Shown: in pieces, positions 23,161 through 31,227 of the stretch | How positions within the stretch are numbered: the stretch's first letter is position 1 | How the letters are laid out: each line of letters starts with the position of its first letter | Assembly: GCA_024645105.1 (NCBI GenBank) | Contig: JAHEGM010000010.1 | Span: 1-33,916, forward strand | Direction: 5' to 3' | Origin: Rhodoluna sp. | GTDB lineage: Bacteria; Actinomycetota; Actinomycetes; Actinomycetales; Microbacteriaceae | DNA: 33,916 bases | Made by a program: the position numbers and the translations under genes | Notes under the pieces: model-generated | The model's input: the letters and a program-made list of their open reading frames with translations, nothing else | What the model was told of the DNA's origin: nothing | The model's database searches: none

Positions 23161-24048
23161 TTACAGGCTCTTGATAACTTCGCGCATTAGCGCAGCAGTT
23201 TCAGAAGGAGTCTTGCCAACCTTTACGCCTGCAGCTTCGAATGCTTCTTTCTTAGCCTGAGCAGTACCTGCAGAGCCAGAAACAATCGCACCCGCGTGAC
23301 CCATGGTCTTACCCTCAGGAGCGGTGAAGCCCGCAACGTAAGCAACAACTGGCTTAGTCACGTTTGCCTTGATATAAGCAGCAGCCTTCTCTTCAGAGTC
23401 ACCACCAATTTCACCAATCAAAACAATCGCCTTAGTCTCAGGGTCTGCCTGGAACGCAGCAAGTGCATCGATGTGAGTGGTTCCAATAACCGGGTCGCCA
23501 CCAATACCAATTGCGGTTGACATACCAATGTCGCGAAGTTCAAACATCATTTGGTAAGTCAGGGTTCCTGACTTTGAAACCAAACCGATAGGGCCAGGGC
23601 CGGTGATGTCTGAAGGAGTGATTCCAGCGTTTGACTTTCCCGGCGAGATGATGCCTGGGCAGTTAGGGCCAATCAGGCGAGTCTTCTGACCCTTGTTTAC
23701 GTTGTACGCCCAAGCCTCAGCTGAGTCGTGAATTGGAATACCCTCTGTGATCGCAACAGCCAATTCAATCTCAGCATCAATAGCTTCAATCATTGCGGCC
23801 TTTGCAAAGGCTGGTGGTACGAAGATAACGGTGACGTTTGCACCGGTTTCCTTCATTGCATCAGCAACGGTTCCAAATACTGGAAGCTGCTTGCCTTCAA
23901 CGTCTACGGTCTCGCCTGCCTTGCGCGGGTTAACACCACCAACGATGTTTGAGCCACCAAGTAGCATGCGGCGGGTGTGCTTCATACCCTCTGAACCAGT
24001 CATACCCTGAACGATGATTCGCGAGTTTTCGTTTAGAAAAATAGCCAT
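23161..24048 (-). CDS. sucD: Succinyl-CoA synthetase alpha subunit
   Basis: Alpha subunit of the TCA enzyme converting succinyl-CoA to succinate with nucleotide triphosphate formation. It starts [21 protein letters not shown], with the CoA-binding Rossmann domain at about 1-125 and the ligase domain after it. The phosphorylated active-site His is in [10 protein letters not shown] near 250-260. [10 protein letters not shown] and GRIGP-like blocks are present in family form. The length of 295 aa is normal. AAGGA precedes the ATG. It follows sucC by 20 bases and is clearly co-transcribed with it. Confidence 0.97.
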   Translation of the reverse strand: MAIFLNENSRIIVQGMTGSEGMKHTRRMLLGGSNIVGGVNPRKAGETVDVEGKQLPVFGTVADAMKETGANVTVIFVPPAFAKAAMIEAIDAEIELAVAITEGIPIHDSAEAWAYNVNKGQKTRLIGPNCPGIISPGKSNAGITPSDITGPGPIGLVSKSGTLTYQMMFELRDIGMSTAIGIGGDPVIGTTHIDALAAFQADPETKAIVLIGEIGGDSEEKAAAYIKANVTKPVVAYVAGFTAPEGKTMGHAGAIVSGSAGTAQAKKEAFEAAGVKVGKTPSETAALMREVIKSL

Positions 24049-24068
24049 TTCTTTATTCCTTCTCGCGC

Positions 24069-25226
24069 TTAGCGGTTCGCGAATTCAGCAGCCTTGTCAG
24101 CTGCCTCATCCATAGTCTCAACGACGGTTACAAGTGGGTGGGCTGCGTCTGCAAGAATCTTGCGACCTTCAAGAACGTTGTTGCCATCTAGGCGAACAAC
24201 CAAAGGCTTGGTTGCCTTGTCACCTAGGGTCTTCAACGCGCCAACGATTCCGTTTGCAACAGCGTCACAAGCGGTGATTCCACCGAATACGTTTACGAAC
24301 ACACTCTTTACCTGTGGGTCGTTCAAGATAACGTCAAGACCTGCGGCCATAACCTCGGCTGAAGCTCCACCACCAATGTCTAGGAAGTTTGCCGGGCGAA
24401 CCTTGCCGTGCTTCTCACCTGCGTAAGCAACAACATCAAGAGTTGACATCACAAGACCGGCACCGTTTCCGATGATTCCTACTTCGCCGTCAAGCTTCAC
24501 GTAGTTGAGGTCCATAGCTTTAGCCTTGGCCTCTAGTGGGTCTAGCTCGTCGCGCTCCATTGCCTCGCGCTCGTGACGGAACTCTGCGTTGTCATCAAGT
24601 GAAACTTTGCCGTCAAGTGCAATTACGTCACCTGCCGCGCTCAAGATAAGCGGGTTTACTTCAACTAGGGTTGCGTCTTCTTCAACGAATACTTCGTATA
24701 GCTTCACAAAAACCGGAGCAACCTTGGCAGCAGTTTCGTCATCGAAACCACCCTGCTTAGCAATGCTCAATGCGGTTGCAAGATCAATACCCTTAGTTGC
24801 ATCTACTGGCACCTTTGCCAATGCTTCTGGGCGCTCTTCTGCAAGCTGCTCGATTTCCATTCCACCCTCAACGCTGCAAAGCGAAAGGAAGGTGCGGTTT
24901 GATCTATCAAGCAAAACTGAGAAGTAGAACTCTTTTTCAATTGATGCACCCTGAGCAACCATTACGCGCTTCACGATGTGACCCTTGATGTCTAGACCAA
25001 AGATGTTTTTTGAAAGTTCTTTTGCTTCTTCTGGAGTCTTGGCGACTTTAACGCCACCGGCTTTTCCGCGGCCACCGGCTTTAACCTGGGCCTTTACGAC
25101 TACTACTCCACCGATCTTGGCAGCTGCTGCCTCAACCTCTTCTGGGGTGTCTGCAGTGATTCCCTGCAGTACTGGTACACCGTAGGCCTCGAACATGTCG
25201 CGGGCCTGGTACTCAAATAAATCCAC
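24069..25226 (-). CDS. sucC: Succinyl-CoA synthetase beta subunit
   Basis: Nucleotide-binding (ATP-grasp) beta subunit forming the heteromeric enzyme with SucD. The 385-aa protein begins [19 protein letters not shown], includes [16 protein letters not shown] near 45-60 (ATP-grasp), VEVNPLILS, and the C-terminal [17 protein letters not shown] phosphohistidine-contacting region. Translation begins at GTG, with GGAAT four bases upstream. A promoter with TAGAATTGG stands 33 nt upstream, overlapping the pcrA stop codon, so sucCD can be transcribed independently of pcrA. Confidence 0.97.
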   Translation of the reverse strand: MDLFEYQARDMFEAYGVPVLQGITADTPEEVEAAAAKIGGVVVVKAQVKAGGRGKAGGVKVAKTPEEAKELSKNIFGLDIKGHIVKRVMVAQGASIEKEFYFSVLLDRSNRTFLSLCSVEGGMEIEQLAEERPEALAKVPVDATKGIDLATALSIAKQGGFDDETAAKVAPVFVKLYEVFVEEDATLVEVNPLILSAAGDVIALDGKVSLDDNAEFRHEREAMERDELDPLEAKAKAMDLNYVKLDGEVGIIGNGAGLVMSTLDVVAYAGEKHGKVRPANFLDIGGGASAEVMAAGLDVILNDPQVKSVFVNVFGGITACDAVANGIVGALKTLGDKATKPLVVRLDGNNVLEGRKILADAAHPLVTVVETMDEAADKAAEFANR

Positions 25227-25256
25227 TTTGATTCCATTCAGTTATCGGACAACTGT

Positions 25257-25265
25257 CCAATTCTA
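25257..25265 (-). promoter_or_regulatory. sucC promoter -10 within shared 9-mer TAGAATTGG
   Basis: TAGAATTGG on the minus strand; the TAG is the stop codon of pcrA. The -10 hexamer ends 33 nt before the sucC GTG, like the glyA and guaB elements. Immediately downstream, near the expected transcription start, is the inverted repeat GGACA-GT-TGTCC (25247-25258), a possible operator. Confidence 0.5.
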
Positions 25266-27566
25266 AACCTTCTGGATAGGGGCCACTTTCACCAGTAATC
25301 GCTTGATTCCCACGCTGCCGAAGTGGATTTCGGCGGTTTGGCGGGCGCCTTCGCCAGCCGTGGCAACAACCTTGCCTCGGCCAAAATCTGAGTGTTCAAT
25401 CATGTCGCCAACCTCAAGTTGCAGGTCCCCGTTGTTGCGCACCGAGGAAATTGCCCCGTTCCAAACCTTCTTCTCCTTGGTTGAAGGAGTGCCGCCGTAG
25501 CCGCCCGAGCCCTCACCGGAACCTGAGCCGAAGCCCTGTTCGTCAGCAACCGATGAACGGTATCGGGTTGTTGGTAAACCTCTTCCGGAACCTGATTCGC
25601 GCCAGTCAATTAGGTCTGTAGGAATTTCTTGCAAATACCTAGAAGGGGTGGCCGATTCGGATTCGCCAAAGGTGGTGCGAGTCATGGCCAGCGAGATGTG
25701 CAACTTTTTACGAGCGCGGGTGATGCCCACATAGAAAAGACGGCGCTCTTCGGCCATGCCGCCCGGGGTGATAAAACTCATGCGATGCGGCAGCAGGCCT
25801 TCTTCTATTCCGGTGAGGAACACTGCCTCGTATTCAAGACCCTTAGCCGTGTGCAGGGTCATTAGCGAGACGGTTCCGGATTCATCGTCTAGCTCATCGG
25901 CTGCGGCAACTAGAGCAACTTCGTTCAAGAAGTCTGGCAAGCGGCCCTCAGGATTATTGCGCTGAAATTCGCGGGCCACAGAAACAAGTTCTTCAAGGTT
26001 CTCGACGCGAGCTTCGTCTTGGGGGTCTTTGCTGTTGCGCAAAGATTCAAGTAAGCCGGTGCGATCAAGCACGGCGCGCAGAATTACATCTACCTGCTCG
26101 TTTGGAATCATGGCCTCAAGGTTGTCCATCAATTCGGCAAGCTGATTGATAGCGCCGGTGATCTTTGGGCCAAAGCCAAGATCGCTAACGTGTGAAAGAA
26201 CTTGGCGCACAGACAGGCCATTCTTTTCGGCGTAGCTGGCGATTTGGGTTTCTGAGGCGTCACCAATGCCGCGCTTTGGCACGTTCAAGATTCTGCGGGT
26301 GGCTAGGTCGTCGCGGGTGTTGGCGATTGCCACCAGGTAGGCCATGGCGTCTTTGATTTCTTGACGCTCGTAAAACTTGGTGCCGCCAACCACGCGGTAA
26401 GGAATACCAGAACGAATAAAGATATCTTCAAGCGCACGGGTCTGCGAGTTGGTGCGGTAGAAAACGGCAATGTCTCTAAAGGCAAGTGCGTCATCACCCT
26501 CTGACTTGCTGTGCAGTTTGGTTATCTCATCGGCGATGAACTGCGCCTCGTCGTGCGCGGAGTAGCCGGTGTAGCCAACGATCTTGTCGCCATCGCCAGA
26601 TGCGGTCCATAGGTTTTTGGCCGGACGATCAAAGTTATTTGAGATAACCGCGTTGGCCGCCGAAAGAATGTTCTGAGTTGAGCGATAGTTCTGCTCGAGC
26701 AGGATTGTCTTGGCACCGGTGAAGTCTTTTTCAAACTCGGTGATGTTTCTAATATCGGCGCCACGGAATGCATAGATTGATTGGTCTGAGTCACCCACAA
26801 CGGTGAGTGATGCGGTCTTGGCTAACTCGCGAATCAGTGCATACTGAGCGTGATTGGTGTCTTGGTACTCGTCAACCAAAATGTGCTTGAACTTGTTTTG
26901 GTAGGTGGCCAGCACCTCCGGAAACGCGCGAAACAGGTGCACGGTTTCGCCAATCAGGTCGTCAAAATCAAAGGCGTTATTTTTGCGCAACTCGTGTTGG
27001 TATCTGGTGAAGATTTCAGAAATTACTCGAGCAACCGGGTCATTCTGATCAACGTTGCGAGCATACGACTCGGCATCGGCAAGTTCGTTCTTGGCATTTG
27101 AAATTGCCGCGCCAACACCGGCCGGGGTTAGCTTGTGCACGTCGGCACCAAGATCTTTGATGATGCGCTTGAGAATAGCGCGGGTATCACCGCTGTCGTA
27201 GATGGTGAAGTTTGAATCGTGACCCAGGCGCTCACTCTCGCGACGAAGAATCATCACGCAGGCGGAGTGGAAGGTCTTTAGCCACATGCCGTCGGCGGCC
27301 TCGCCCAGCAGGTGACGCACGCGCTCGCGCATTTCAGCAGCGGCCTTATTGGTGAAGGTGATGGCCAAGATCTGCGAAGGCCACGCGTCTTTGGTGGCCA
27401 AAAGGTGGGCGATGCGGTGGGTTAGGACTCGGGTTTTACCAGAGCCGGCACCGGCAACAATCAAAAGAGCCTGGCCACGATACTCAACGGCCTCGCGCTG
27501 CTGCGGGTTTAGACCCTCAACCAATGCGGCGGTCTTATCGGCAGCAAAAAAGCTCAACTCATTCAT
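25263..27566 (-). CDS. pcrA: ATP-dependent DNA helicase PcrA/UvrD1
   Basis: SF1A 3'-5' helicase for nucleotide excision repair and removal of blocked RNA polymerase. Motifs in order: Q-motif LNPQQREAVEY near 19-29, Walker A AGAGSGKTRVLTHR, motif II VDEYQDTNHAQ, motif IV QNYRST, motif V MTLHTAKGLEYEAVFL and motif VI EERRLFYVGITRARKKL. After a Gly/Ser linker (GFGSGSGEGSGGYGG) the C-terminus (DMIEHSDFGRGKVVAT) is the Tudor-like RNAP-interacting domain of PcrA. The 767 aa length is typical. TAAGAT nine bases before the ATG (27576-27581) would give an almost leaderless mRNA. Position before sucCD matches mycobacterial uvrD1. Confidence 0.96.
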   Translation of the reverse strand: MNELSFFAADKTAALVEGLNPQQREAVEYRGQALLIVAGAGSGKTRVLTHRIAHLLATKDAWPSQILAITFTNKAAAEMRERVRHLLGEAADGMWLKTFHSACVMILRRESERLGHDSNFTIYDSGDTRAILKRIIKDLGADVHKLTPAGVGAAISNAKNELADAESYARNVDQNDPVARVISEIFTRYQHELRKNNAFDFDDLIGETVHLFRAFPEVLATYQNKFKHILVDEYQDTNHAQYALIRELAKTASLTVVGDSDQSIYAFRGADIRNITEFEKDFTGAKTILLEQNYRSTQNILSAANAVISNNFDRPAKNLWTASGDGDKIVGYTGYSAHDEAQFIADEITKLHSKSEGDDALAFRDIAVFYRTNSQTRALEDIFIRSGIPYRVVGGTKFYERQEIKDAMAYLVAIANTRDDLATRRILNVPKRGIGDASETQIASYAEKNGLSVRQVLSHVSDLGFGPKITGAINQLAELMDNLEAMIPNEQVDVILRAVLDRTGLLESLRNSKDPQDEARVENLEELVSVAREFQRNNPEGRLPDFLNEVALVAAADELDDESGTVSLMTLHTAKGLEYEAVFLTGIEEGLLPHRMSFITPGGMAEERRLFYVGITRARKKLHISLAMTRTTFGESESATPSRYLQEIPTDLIDWRESGSGRGLPTTRYRSSVADEQGFGSGSGEGSGGYGGTPSTKEKKVWNGAISSVRNNGDLQLEVGDMIEHSDFGRGKVVATAGEGARQTAEIHFGSVGIKRLLVKVAPIQKV

Positions 27567-27575
27567 GACTAGGCA

Positions 27576-27581
27576 ATCTTA
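27576..27581 (-). promoter_or_regulatory. Candidate pcrA -10 (TAAGAT, 9 nt before ATG)
   Basis: TAAGAT followed by nine bases and ATG on the minus strand would place transcription start one to three bases before the start codon. No SD and no good -35 are visible. It is weaker than the 6-7 nt cases. Confidence 0.3.
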
Positions 27582-27614
27582 GGCGCAGGCACGGACTTTG
27601 CCGGTTGCAAGTCT

Positions 27615-28475
27615 TTAGTGCTCAATACCTTGGGCTACTTCTAATAAGAGGTCTGGTTGATCGGCAAAAACGCCATCGGCACCGGAGAGCACAAATTGTG
27701 AGTAGTACTGCTCAATTGAGGCCTCTGCCTCTTCAGCCTTTGCAGTCCAAATGAATACCTTGAGCCCCCTGGCCTTGGCCTGCTCAACCCAGTCGCTGTT
27801 CATTACCAGCACGTAGTTGAAACTGATGCCGTCAAAAATCTTTGCGGTTTCGTCAAACATCGGCTGACCCCAGGTGTCTACCAAAAATACGTAGTCGCCG
27901 ATATCGCCGCAGACTCTTTGCATCTGCTCGAGCACCTTGAAATCAAAACTCTCAAGGGTCAGCTTGATGCCGCGCTCTTTCCAATTGCTCTCGCGAAGCT
28001 TGCGAGCCAAAATCGCCGATACCGGAAAACCCCTGGCTGCAAAATAGGCGCCGTGCTTCACTTCAAGAATCAGATGCTTGCCAAAGACAAACTCTGCGGC
28101 CAGCAGTTCGTCAAGAGTAGGCAATTCAAATTGCCCATCAAACTTTGCGCTACCCGGGCGCTGCTCTGGCACGCGCTCCACCGCGCGCAGTTGCTTCAGC
28201 TCGGCAAGAGTGAAGTCTTCGCAGAACCAGTCTTCGCGCGTTTCTTGATAGCCAACCACTCCCTCGCGCTTTAGGTGCGCAAACTCCGGTCGCGATGCAA
28301 CATCGGTTGTGGTTGATAGATAGTTATCGTGACGAATGATTAGTTCGCCGTCTTTGGTAGGCACGAGGTCGCACTCGATTGCGTCGGCGCCCATTTCAAA
28401 AGCAAGCTTGAAAGCCTCAAGAGTATTTTCTGGGCGATACCCCGATGCACCTCGGTGCCCAAATACTTTAATCAA
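27615..28475 (-). CDS. Glycerophosphodiester phosphodiesterase family protein
   Basis: Predicted to cleave glycerophosphodiesters to glycerol 3-phosphate and an alcohol, salvaging lipid head groups. The N-terminus has the catalytic HRGASGYRPENTLEAF, then ECDLVPTKDGELIIRHD with the Glu/Asp metal ligands and second His. A TIM-barrel GDPD domain fills almost the whole protein, including LILEVKHG and the late FIWTAKAEEAE and GVFADQPDLL. There is no signal peptide, so it is probably cytosolic. I prefer the TTG at 28475 (286 aa), immediately before VFGHRG with GGAAAT upstream. The track's TTG at 28526 would overlap guaA and run through a palindrome. It ends 48 bases before the pcrA start. Confidence 0.9.
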   Translation of the reverse strand: MIKVFGHRGASGYRPENTLEAFKLAFEMGADAIECDLVPTKDGELIIRHDNYLSTTTDVASRPEFAHLKREGVVGYQETREDWFCEDFTLAELKQLRAVERVPEQRPGSAKFDGQFELPTLDELLAAEFVFGKHLILEVKHGAYFAARGFPVSAILARKLRESNWKERGIKLTLESFDFKVLEQMQRVCGDIGDYVFLVDTWGQPMFDETAKIFDGISFNYVLVMNSDWVEQAKARGLKVFIWTAKAEEAEASIEQYYSQFVLSGADGVFADQPDLLLEVAQGIEH

Positions 28476-28493
28476 AACTGGATTTCCATTCGC

Positions 28494-28519
28494 GGAGTAG
28501 ATCGCTTGCGATCTACTCC
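28494..28519 (-). repeat. Perfect 12+12 inverted repeat across the guaA stop codon
   Basis: GGAGTAGATCGC, TT, GCGATCTACTCC. It contains the guaA TAG in its first arm on the minus strand. No U-tract follows (GCGAATGG), so it is not a standard intrinsic terminator; it could stabilise the guaA 3' end or control GDPD translation. Confidence 0.6.
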
Positions 28520-30075
28520 CACTCAATTGTGCCTGGTGGCTTTGAGGTCACATCAAGCACTACGCGGTTAACACCTTCAACCTCATTGGTGATGCGGTTA
28601 GAAATTTTGGCGAGTAGGTCGTATGGCAAACGAGTCCAGTCGGCAGTCATGGCATCTTCAGAAGAAACCGGACGAAGCACAATTGGGTGGCCATAGGTGC
28701 GACCATCGCCCTGCACACCAACCGAGCGAACATCGGCAAGCAGCACCACTGGGCACTGCCAAATCTCACCGTCAAGCCCGGCAGCTGAAAGCTCGGCACG
28801 CACGATGGCATCTGCCTTGCGCAAAAGATCTAGGCGCTCCTTGGTAATTTCACCAACGATGCGAATACCAAGGCCAGGGCCTGGGAACGGCTGGCGGCCA
28901 ACGATTTCTGCCGGCAAACCAAGCTCTGCTCCAATCGCGCGAACCTCATCTTTGAACAGGGTTCGCAGCGGCTCAACCAACTCAAACTCAATGTCGTCAG
29001 GTAGCCCGCCCACGTTGTGGTGGCTCTTGATGCCTGCTGTAACACCGCCACCAGATTCAACAACGTCTGGGTAAAGGGTTCCCTGCACCAAGAACTTGAT
29101 TGGGCGGTTATCTGCTTTTGACTCTTCGTAAAGTGCGGCCTGCGCTTCTTCGAAAGTACGAATAAATTCACGACCGATAATCTTGCGCTTAGTCTCTGGA
29201 TCGCTAACCCCAGCAAGTGCGCTCAAGAATTTATCTTCAACGTTTACGGTCACTAGGCGAATACCGGTTGCCGCAACGTAGTCGCGCTCAACCTGCTCTG
29301 CCTCATCTTGACGAAGCAACCCGTGGTTTACAAAAACACAAACCAACTGGTCACCAACTGCTTTGTGCACCAAGGCCGCGGCAACCGCAGAGTCAACTCC
29401 GCCAGAAAGACCACAAATCACGCGCGCATCGCCCACCTGAGCGCGAATCTTTTCTACCTGCTCGGCAATTACATTGCCCGAGTTCCAAGTTGCCGGAATT
29501 CCAGCTGCGTTGTGCAAGAAGTTGGTCAGTACGTTCTGGCCAAACTCAGAGTGCTTTACTTCTGGGTGCCACTGCACGCCGTAAATCTTTTTCTCACTGT
29601 TGGCAAAGGCTGCAACCGGGGTGATCTCAGTTGATGCCAGAACCTCAAAGCCAGCCGGTGCTTCCATTACCTGGTCACCGTGACTCATCCAGCAAATTTG
29701 CTCAGCAGGCTGACCGGCAAGAATCTCGCCACCGGCTTTCACGTTTAGTTCGGTTGCGCCGTATTCGCGCTTGCCGCTGCGATCTACGCGACCACCAAGA
29801 GCGTTAGCCAAAGTTTGGAAACCGTAGCAAATTCCAAGCACCGGAATGCCAAGTTCAAGAATGCCCTTGTCAAGTTGAGGTGAGCCCTCTTCATAAACAG
29901 ATGACGGTCCACCCGAAAGAATGATGGCTAAAGGATTCTTGGCAGCAACCTCGGCGGCAGTCACGTTGTGGTGCACGATCTCTGAGTAAACATTTGCCTC
30001 GCGCACACGACGAGCAATTAGTTGCGCGTACTGTGCACCAAAGTCAACGACTAGAACTGGGCGATTAGCGGTCAT
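28513..30075 (-). CDS. guaA: GMP synthase (glutamine-hydrolysing)
   Basis: Converts XMP to GMP using ATP and glutamine ammonia. The 520-aa protein has an N-terminal class I amidotransferase domain ([30 protein letters not shown], nucleophile Cys in [10 protein letters not shown], His/Glu in QWHPEV) and an ATP pyrophosphatase domain with P-loop [14 protein letters not shown]. The dimerisation domain ends in the typical [10 protein letters not shown] chose the ATG at 30075 ([10 protein letters not shown]) instead of the extended track start. The start overlaps the DUF3817 gene by 11 bases; its AAAGG SD lies in a 12-bp palindrome, suggesting translational coupling. It completes the guaB-guaA guanine branch in this cluster. 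Confidence 0.97.
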   Translation of the reverse strand: MTANRPVLVVDFGAQYAQLIARRVREANVYSEIVHHNVTAAEVAAKNPLAIILSGGPSSVYEEGSPQLDKGILELGIPVLGICYGFQTLANALGGRVDRSGKREYGATELNVKAGGEILAGQPAEQICWMSHGDQVMEAPAGFEVLASTEITPVAAFANSEKKIYGVQWHPEVKHSEFGQNVLTNFLHNAAGIPATWNSGNVIAEQVEKIRAQVGDARVICGLSGGVDSAVAAALVHKAVGDQLVCVFVNHGLLRQDEAEQVERDYVAATGIRLVTVNVEDKFLSALAGVSDPETKRKIIGREFIRTFEEAQAALYEESKADNRPIKFLVQGTLYPDVVESGGGVTAGIKSHHNVGGLPDDIEFELVEPLRTLFKDEVRAIGAELGLPAEIVGRQPFPGPGLGIRIVGEITKERLDLLRKADAIVRAELSAAGLDGEIWQCPVVLLADVRSVGVQGDGRTYGHPIVLRPVSSEDAMTADWTRLPYDLLAKISNRITNEVEGVNRVVLDVTSKPPGTIEWE

Positions 30076-30487
30076 TAGGCAGCTGCCTTTCTGCAACCTT
30101 GCTGAAGTAGCGCTCGGTAAAGAACGAAAGAAGAGGAACCACGCCACCAAGCGCAATCACCAAGAAACGCATGAAGCTCCAGCGATACAGAGTCCACATT
30201 CTGAAGTCACCAAATAGGTAGGCAACATAAAGCCAACCGTGAATGATCAAAGAAATTGAGGTTAAGTTAATGCCGGTTTCTGGAAAACCAACTTTTTCAC
30301 CAGCGGCGTCAAGCGAGTAATAGGCCAGGTAGGCAAATCCGTCTGGGCCGGCCAACCAAACATCAGCCTGAATGGCCAAACGAATGCCCCAAAGAATCAT
30401 GATCAAAACCAAGAAGATTCCGGTGATGTACGAGGTGACCTTGAAATACTTCAATGCCCCGCGAAGGGTGATTTCTTGTGGATTCAT
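30065..30487 (-). CDS. DUF3817 membrane protein
   Basis: A 140-aa protein with about three hydrophobic segments (near 18-40, 72-96 and 105-125), matching the actinobacterial DUF3817 family by the blocks [15 protein letters not shown] and [17 protein letters not shown]. The role is unknown; relatives are often beside guaA or cytochrome-oxidase-related genes. It starts four bases after the SURF1 stop and overlaps guaA by 11 bases. TAAACT six bases before its ATG gives a possible leaderless internal promoter that would also drive guaA separately from guaB. Confidence 0.88.
   Translation of the reverse strand: MNPQEITLRGALKYFKVTSYITGIFLVLIMILWGIRLAIQADVWLAGPDGFAYLAYYSLDAAGEKVGFPETGINLTSISLIIHGWLYVAYLFGDFRMWTLYRWSFMRFLVIALGGVVPLLSFFTERYFSKVAERQLPNDR
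30077..30088. promoter_or_regulatory. 12-bp palindrome AGGCAGCTGCCT enclosing the guaA SD
   Basis: It ends one base before the guaA ATG on the minus strand and includes the AAAGG ribosome site. In RNA it can form a short stem masking the SD; ribosomes finishing DUF3817, whose stop is at 30065, would open it. This is inferred coupling. Confidence 0.35.
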
Positions 30488-30491
30488 TGGT

Positions 30492-31220
30492 CTAGTTTAC
30501 CTTTTCAACGATTGGCCCATTGGCCAGCAAGACCTGCTCGTCTCGCACCAGGCGCCACCAAAGGAATACAGCAAACCCGGCAAAAAGCAGCCATTCCAAG
30601 AAGTAGAAGGCGCTTAGCCAGTTGATCTTTTGTACTTGGTCATAAGTGACATTGATTGGTTCAAGCGGTGGCCAAGCAGATGCCTGACTTGCTCCGTTAA
30701 GAGCCAAGATTTGTGGCTGAGAAACCAATGGCTTCTGCGGAGAGTAGACGTTGATCAACTGAGCCAATGAGAGCGATTCAAAAACATATGGCAATTCGTT
30801 AGTTTGCCTAATCGGCGCCTCGGTTGGAATGAACACTCCCTCAAGTTTTGTTTCAAACTTTTGTAAGTCTGATTCCATGATTGCCATGCGCTCAGCCTTA
30901 ACCTCGGCCAAATCTGGTGACCAGCCAAGCGCGATGGTCAGCGACTTGTTTTTTGCATCGGTTGAATTCGCAACCAACCAGTAACCGGTTTCAGTGTCAG
31001 ATAAGCGATTGGCAATGATGAAAACATTTTTGGTGTCAATCTTTACGGCCACAGTTTCTAAGTTGTATGCCACGTGCGCTGGTTTATCTTTGGTGAAAGT
31101 TCTATCTAATTGCCATTGACCAAGGGCGGCAAAAACTGCGGCAACCGCAAGCGAAAGCAACAAAGCGCCAATCCACTTTGGTTGTCTTGCAACAGCAAAG
31201 AAGCTTGGCGCTTTTGTCAT
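30492..31220 (-). CDS. SURF1 family protein, cytochrome c oxidase assembly
   Basis: Membrane protein thought to help insert heme a into subunit I of aa3 cytochrome oxidase. The 242-aa sequence has the SURF1 layout: an N-terminal helix at about 17-38 ending in LGQWQLDRT, a large extracytoplasmic domain including the family-like TGYWLVANS and ALGWSPDL, and a C-terminal helix at about 205-228 followed by WWRLVRDEQ. No SD is apparent. It is embedded in a purine operon between guaB3 (7-base gap upstream) and DUF3817 (4-base gap downstream), which ties oxidase assembly to GTP synthesis only by position. Confidence 0.88.
   Translation of the reverse strand: MTKAPSFFAVARQPKWIGALLLSLAVAAVFAALGQWQLDRTFTKDKPAHVAYNLETVAVKIDTKNVFIIANRLSDTETGYWLVANSTDAKNKSLTIALGWSPDLAEVKAERMAIMESDLQKFETKLEGVFIPTEAPIRQTNELPYVFESLSLAQLINVYSPQKPLVSQPQILALNGASQASAWPPLEPINVTYDQVQKINWLSAFYFLEWLLFAGFAVFLWWRLVRDEQVLLANGPIVEKVN
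30494..30499 (-). promoter_or_regulatory. Candidate leaderless -10 of DUF3817-guaA (TAAACT, 6 nt before ATG)
   Basis: TAAACT-AGACCA-ATG on the minus strand, overlapping the SURF1 stop codon. It is the same hexamer as the purU and purN elements. No SD occurs between it and the start. Confidence 0.45.
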
Positions 31221-31227
31221 GAAATTT

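Noticed and set aside
28476-28526. Longer GDPD N-terminus from the TTG at 28526
   Set aside because: The extension [10 protein letters not shown] is not family-like, overlaps guaA and passes through the palindrome; start at 28475 preferred, though not proven.
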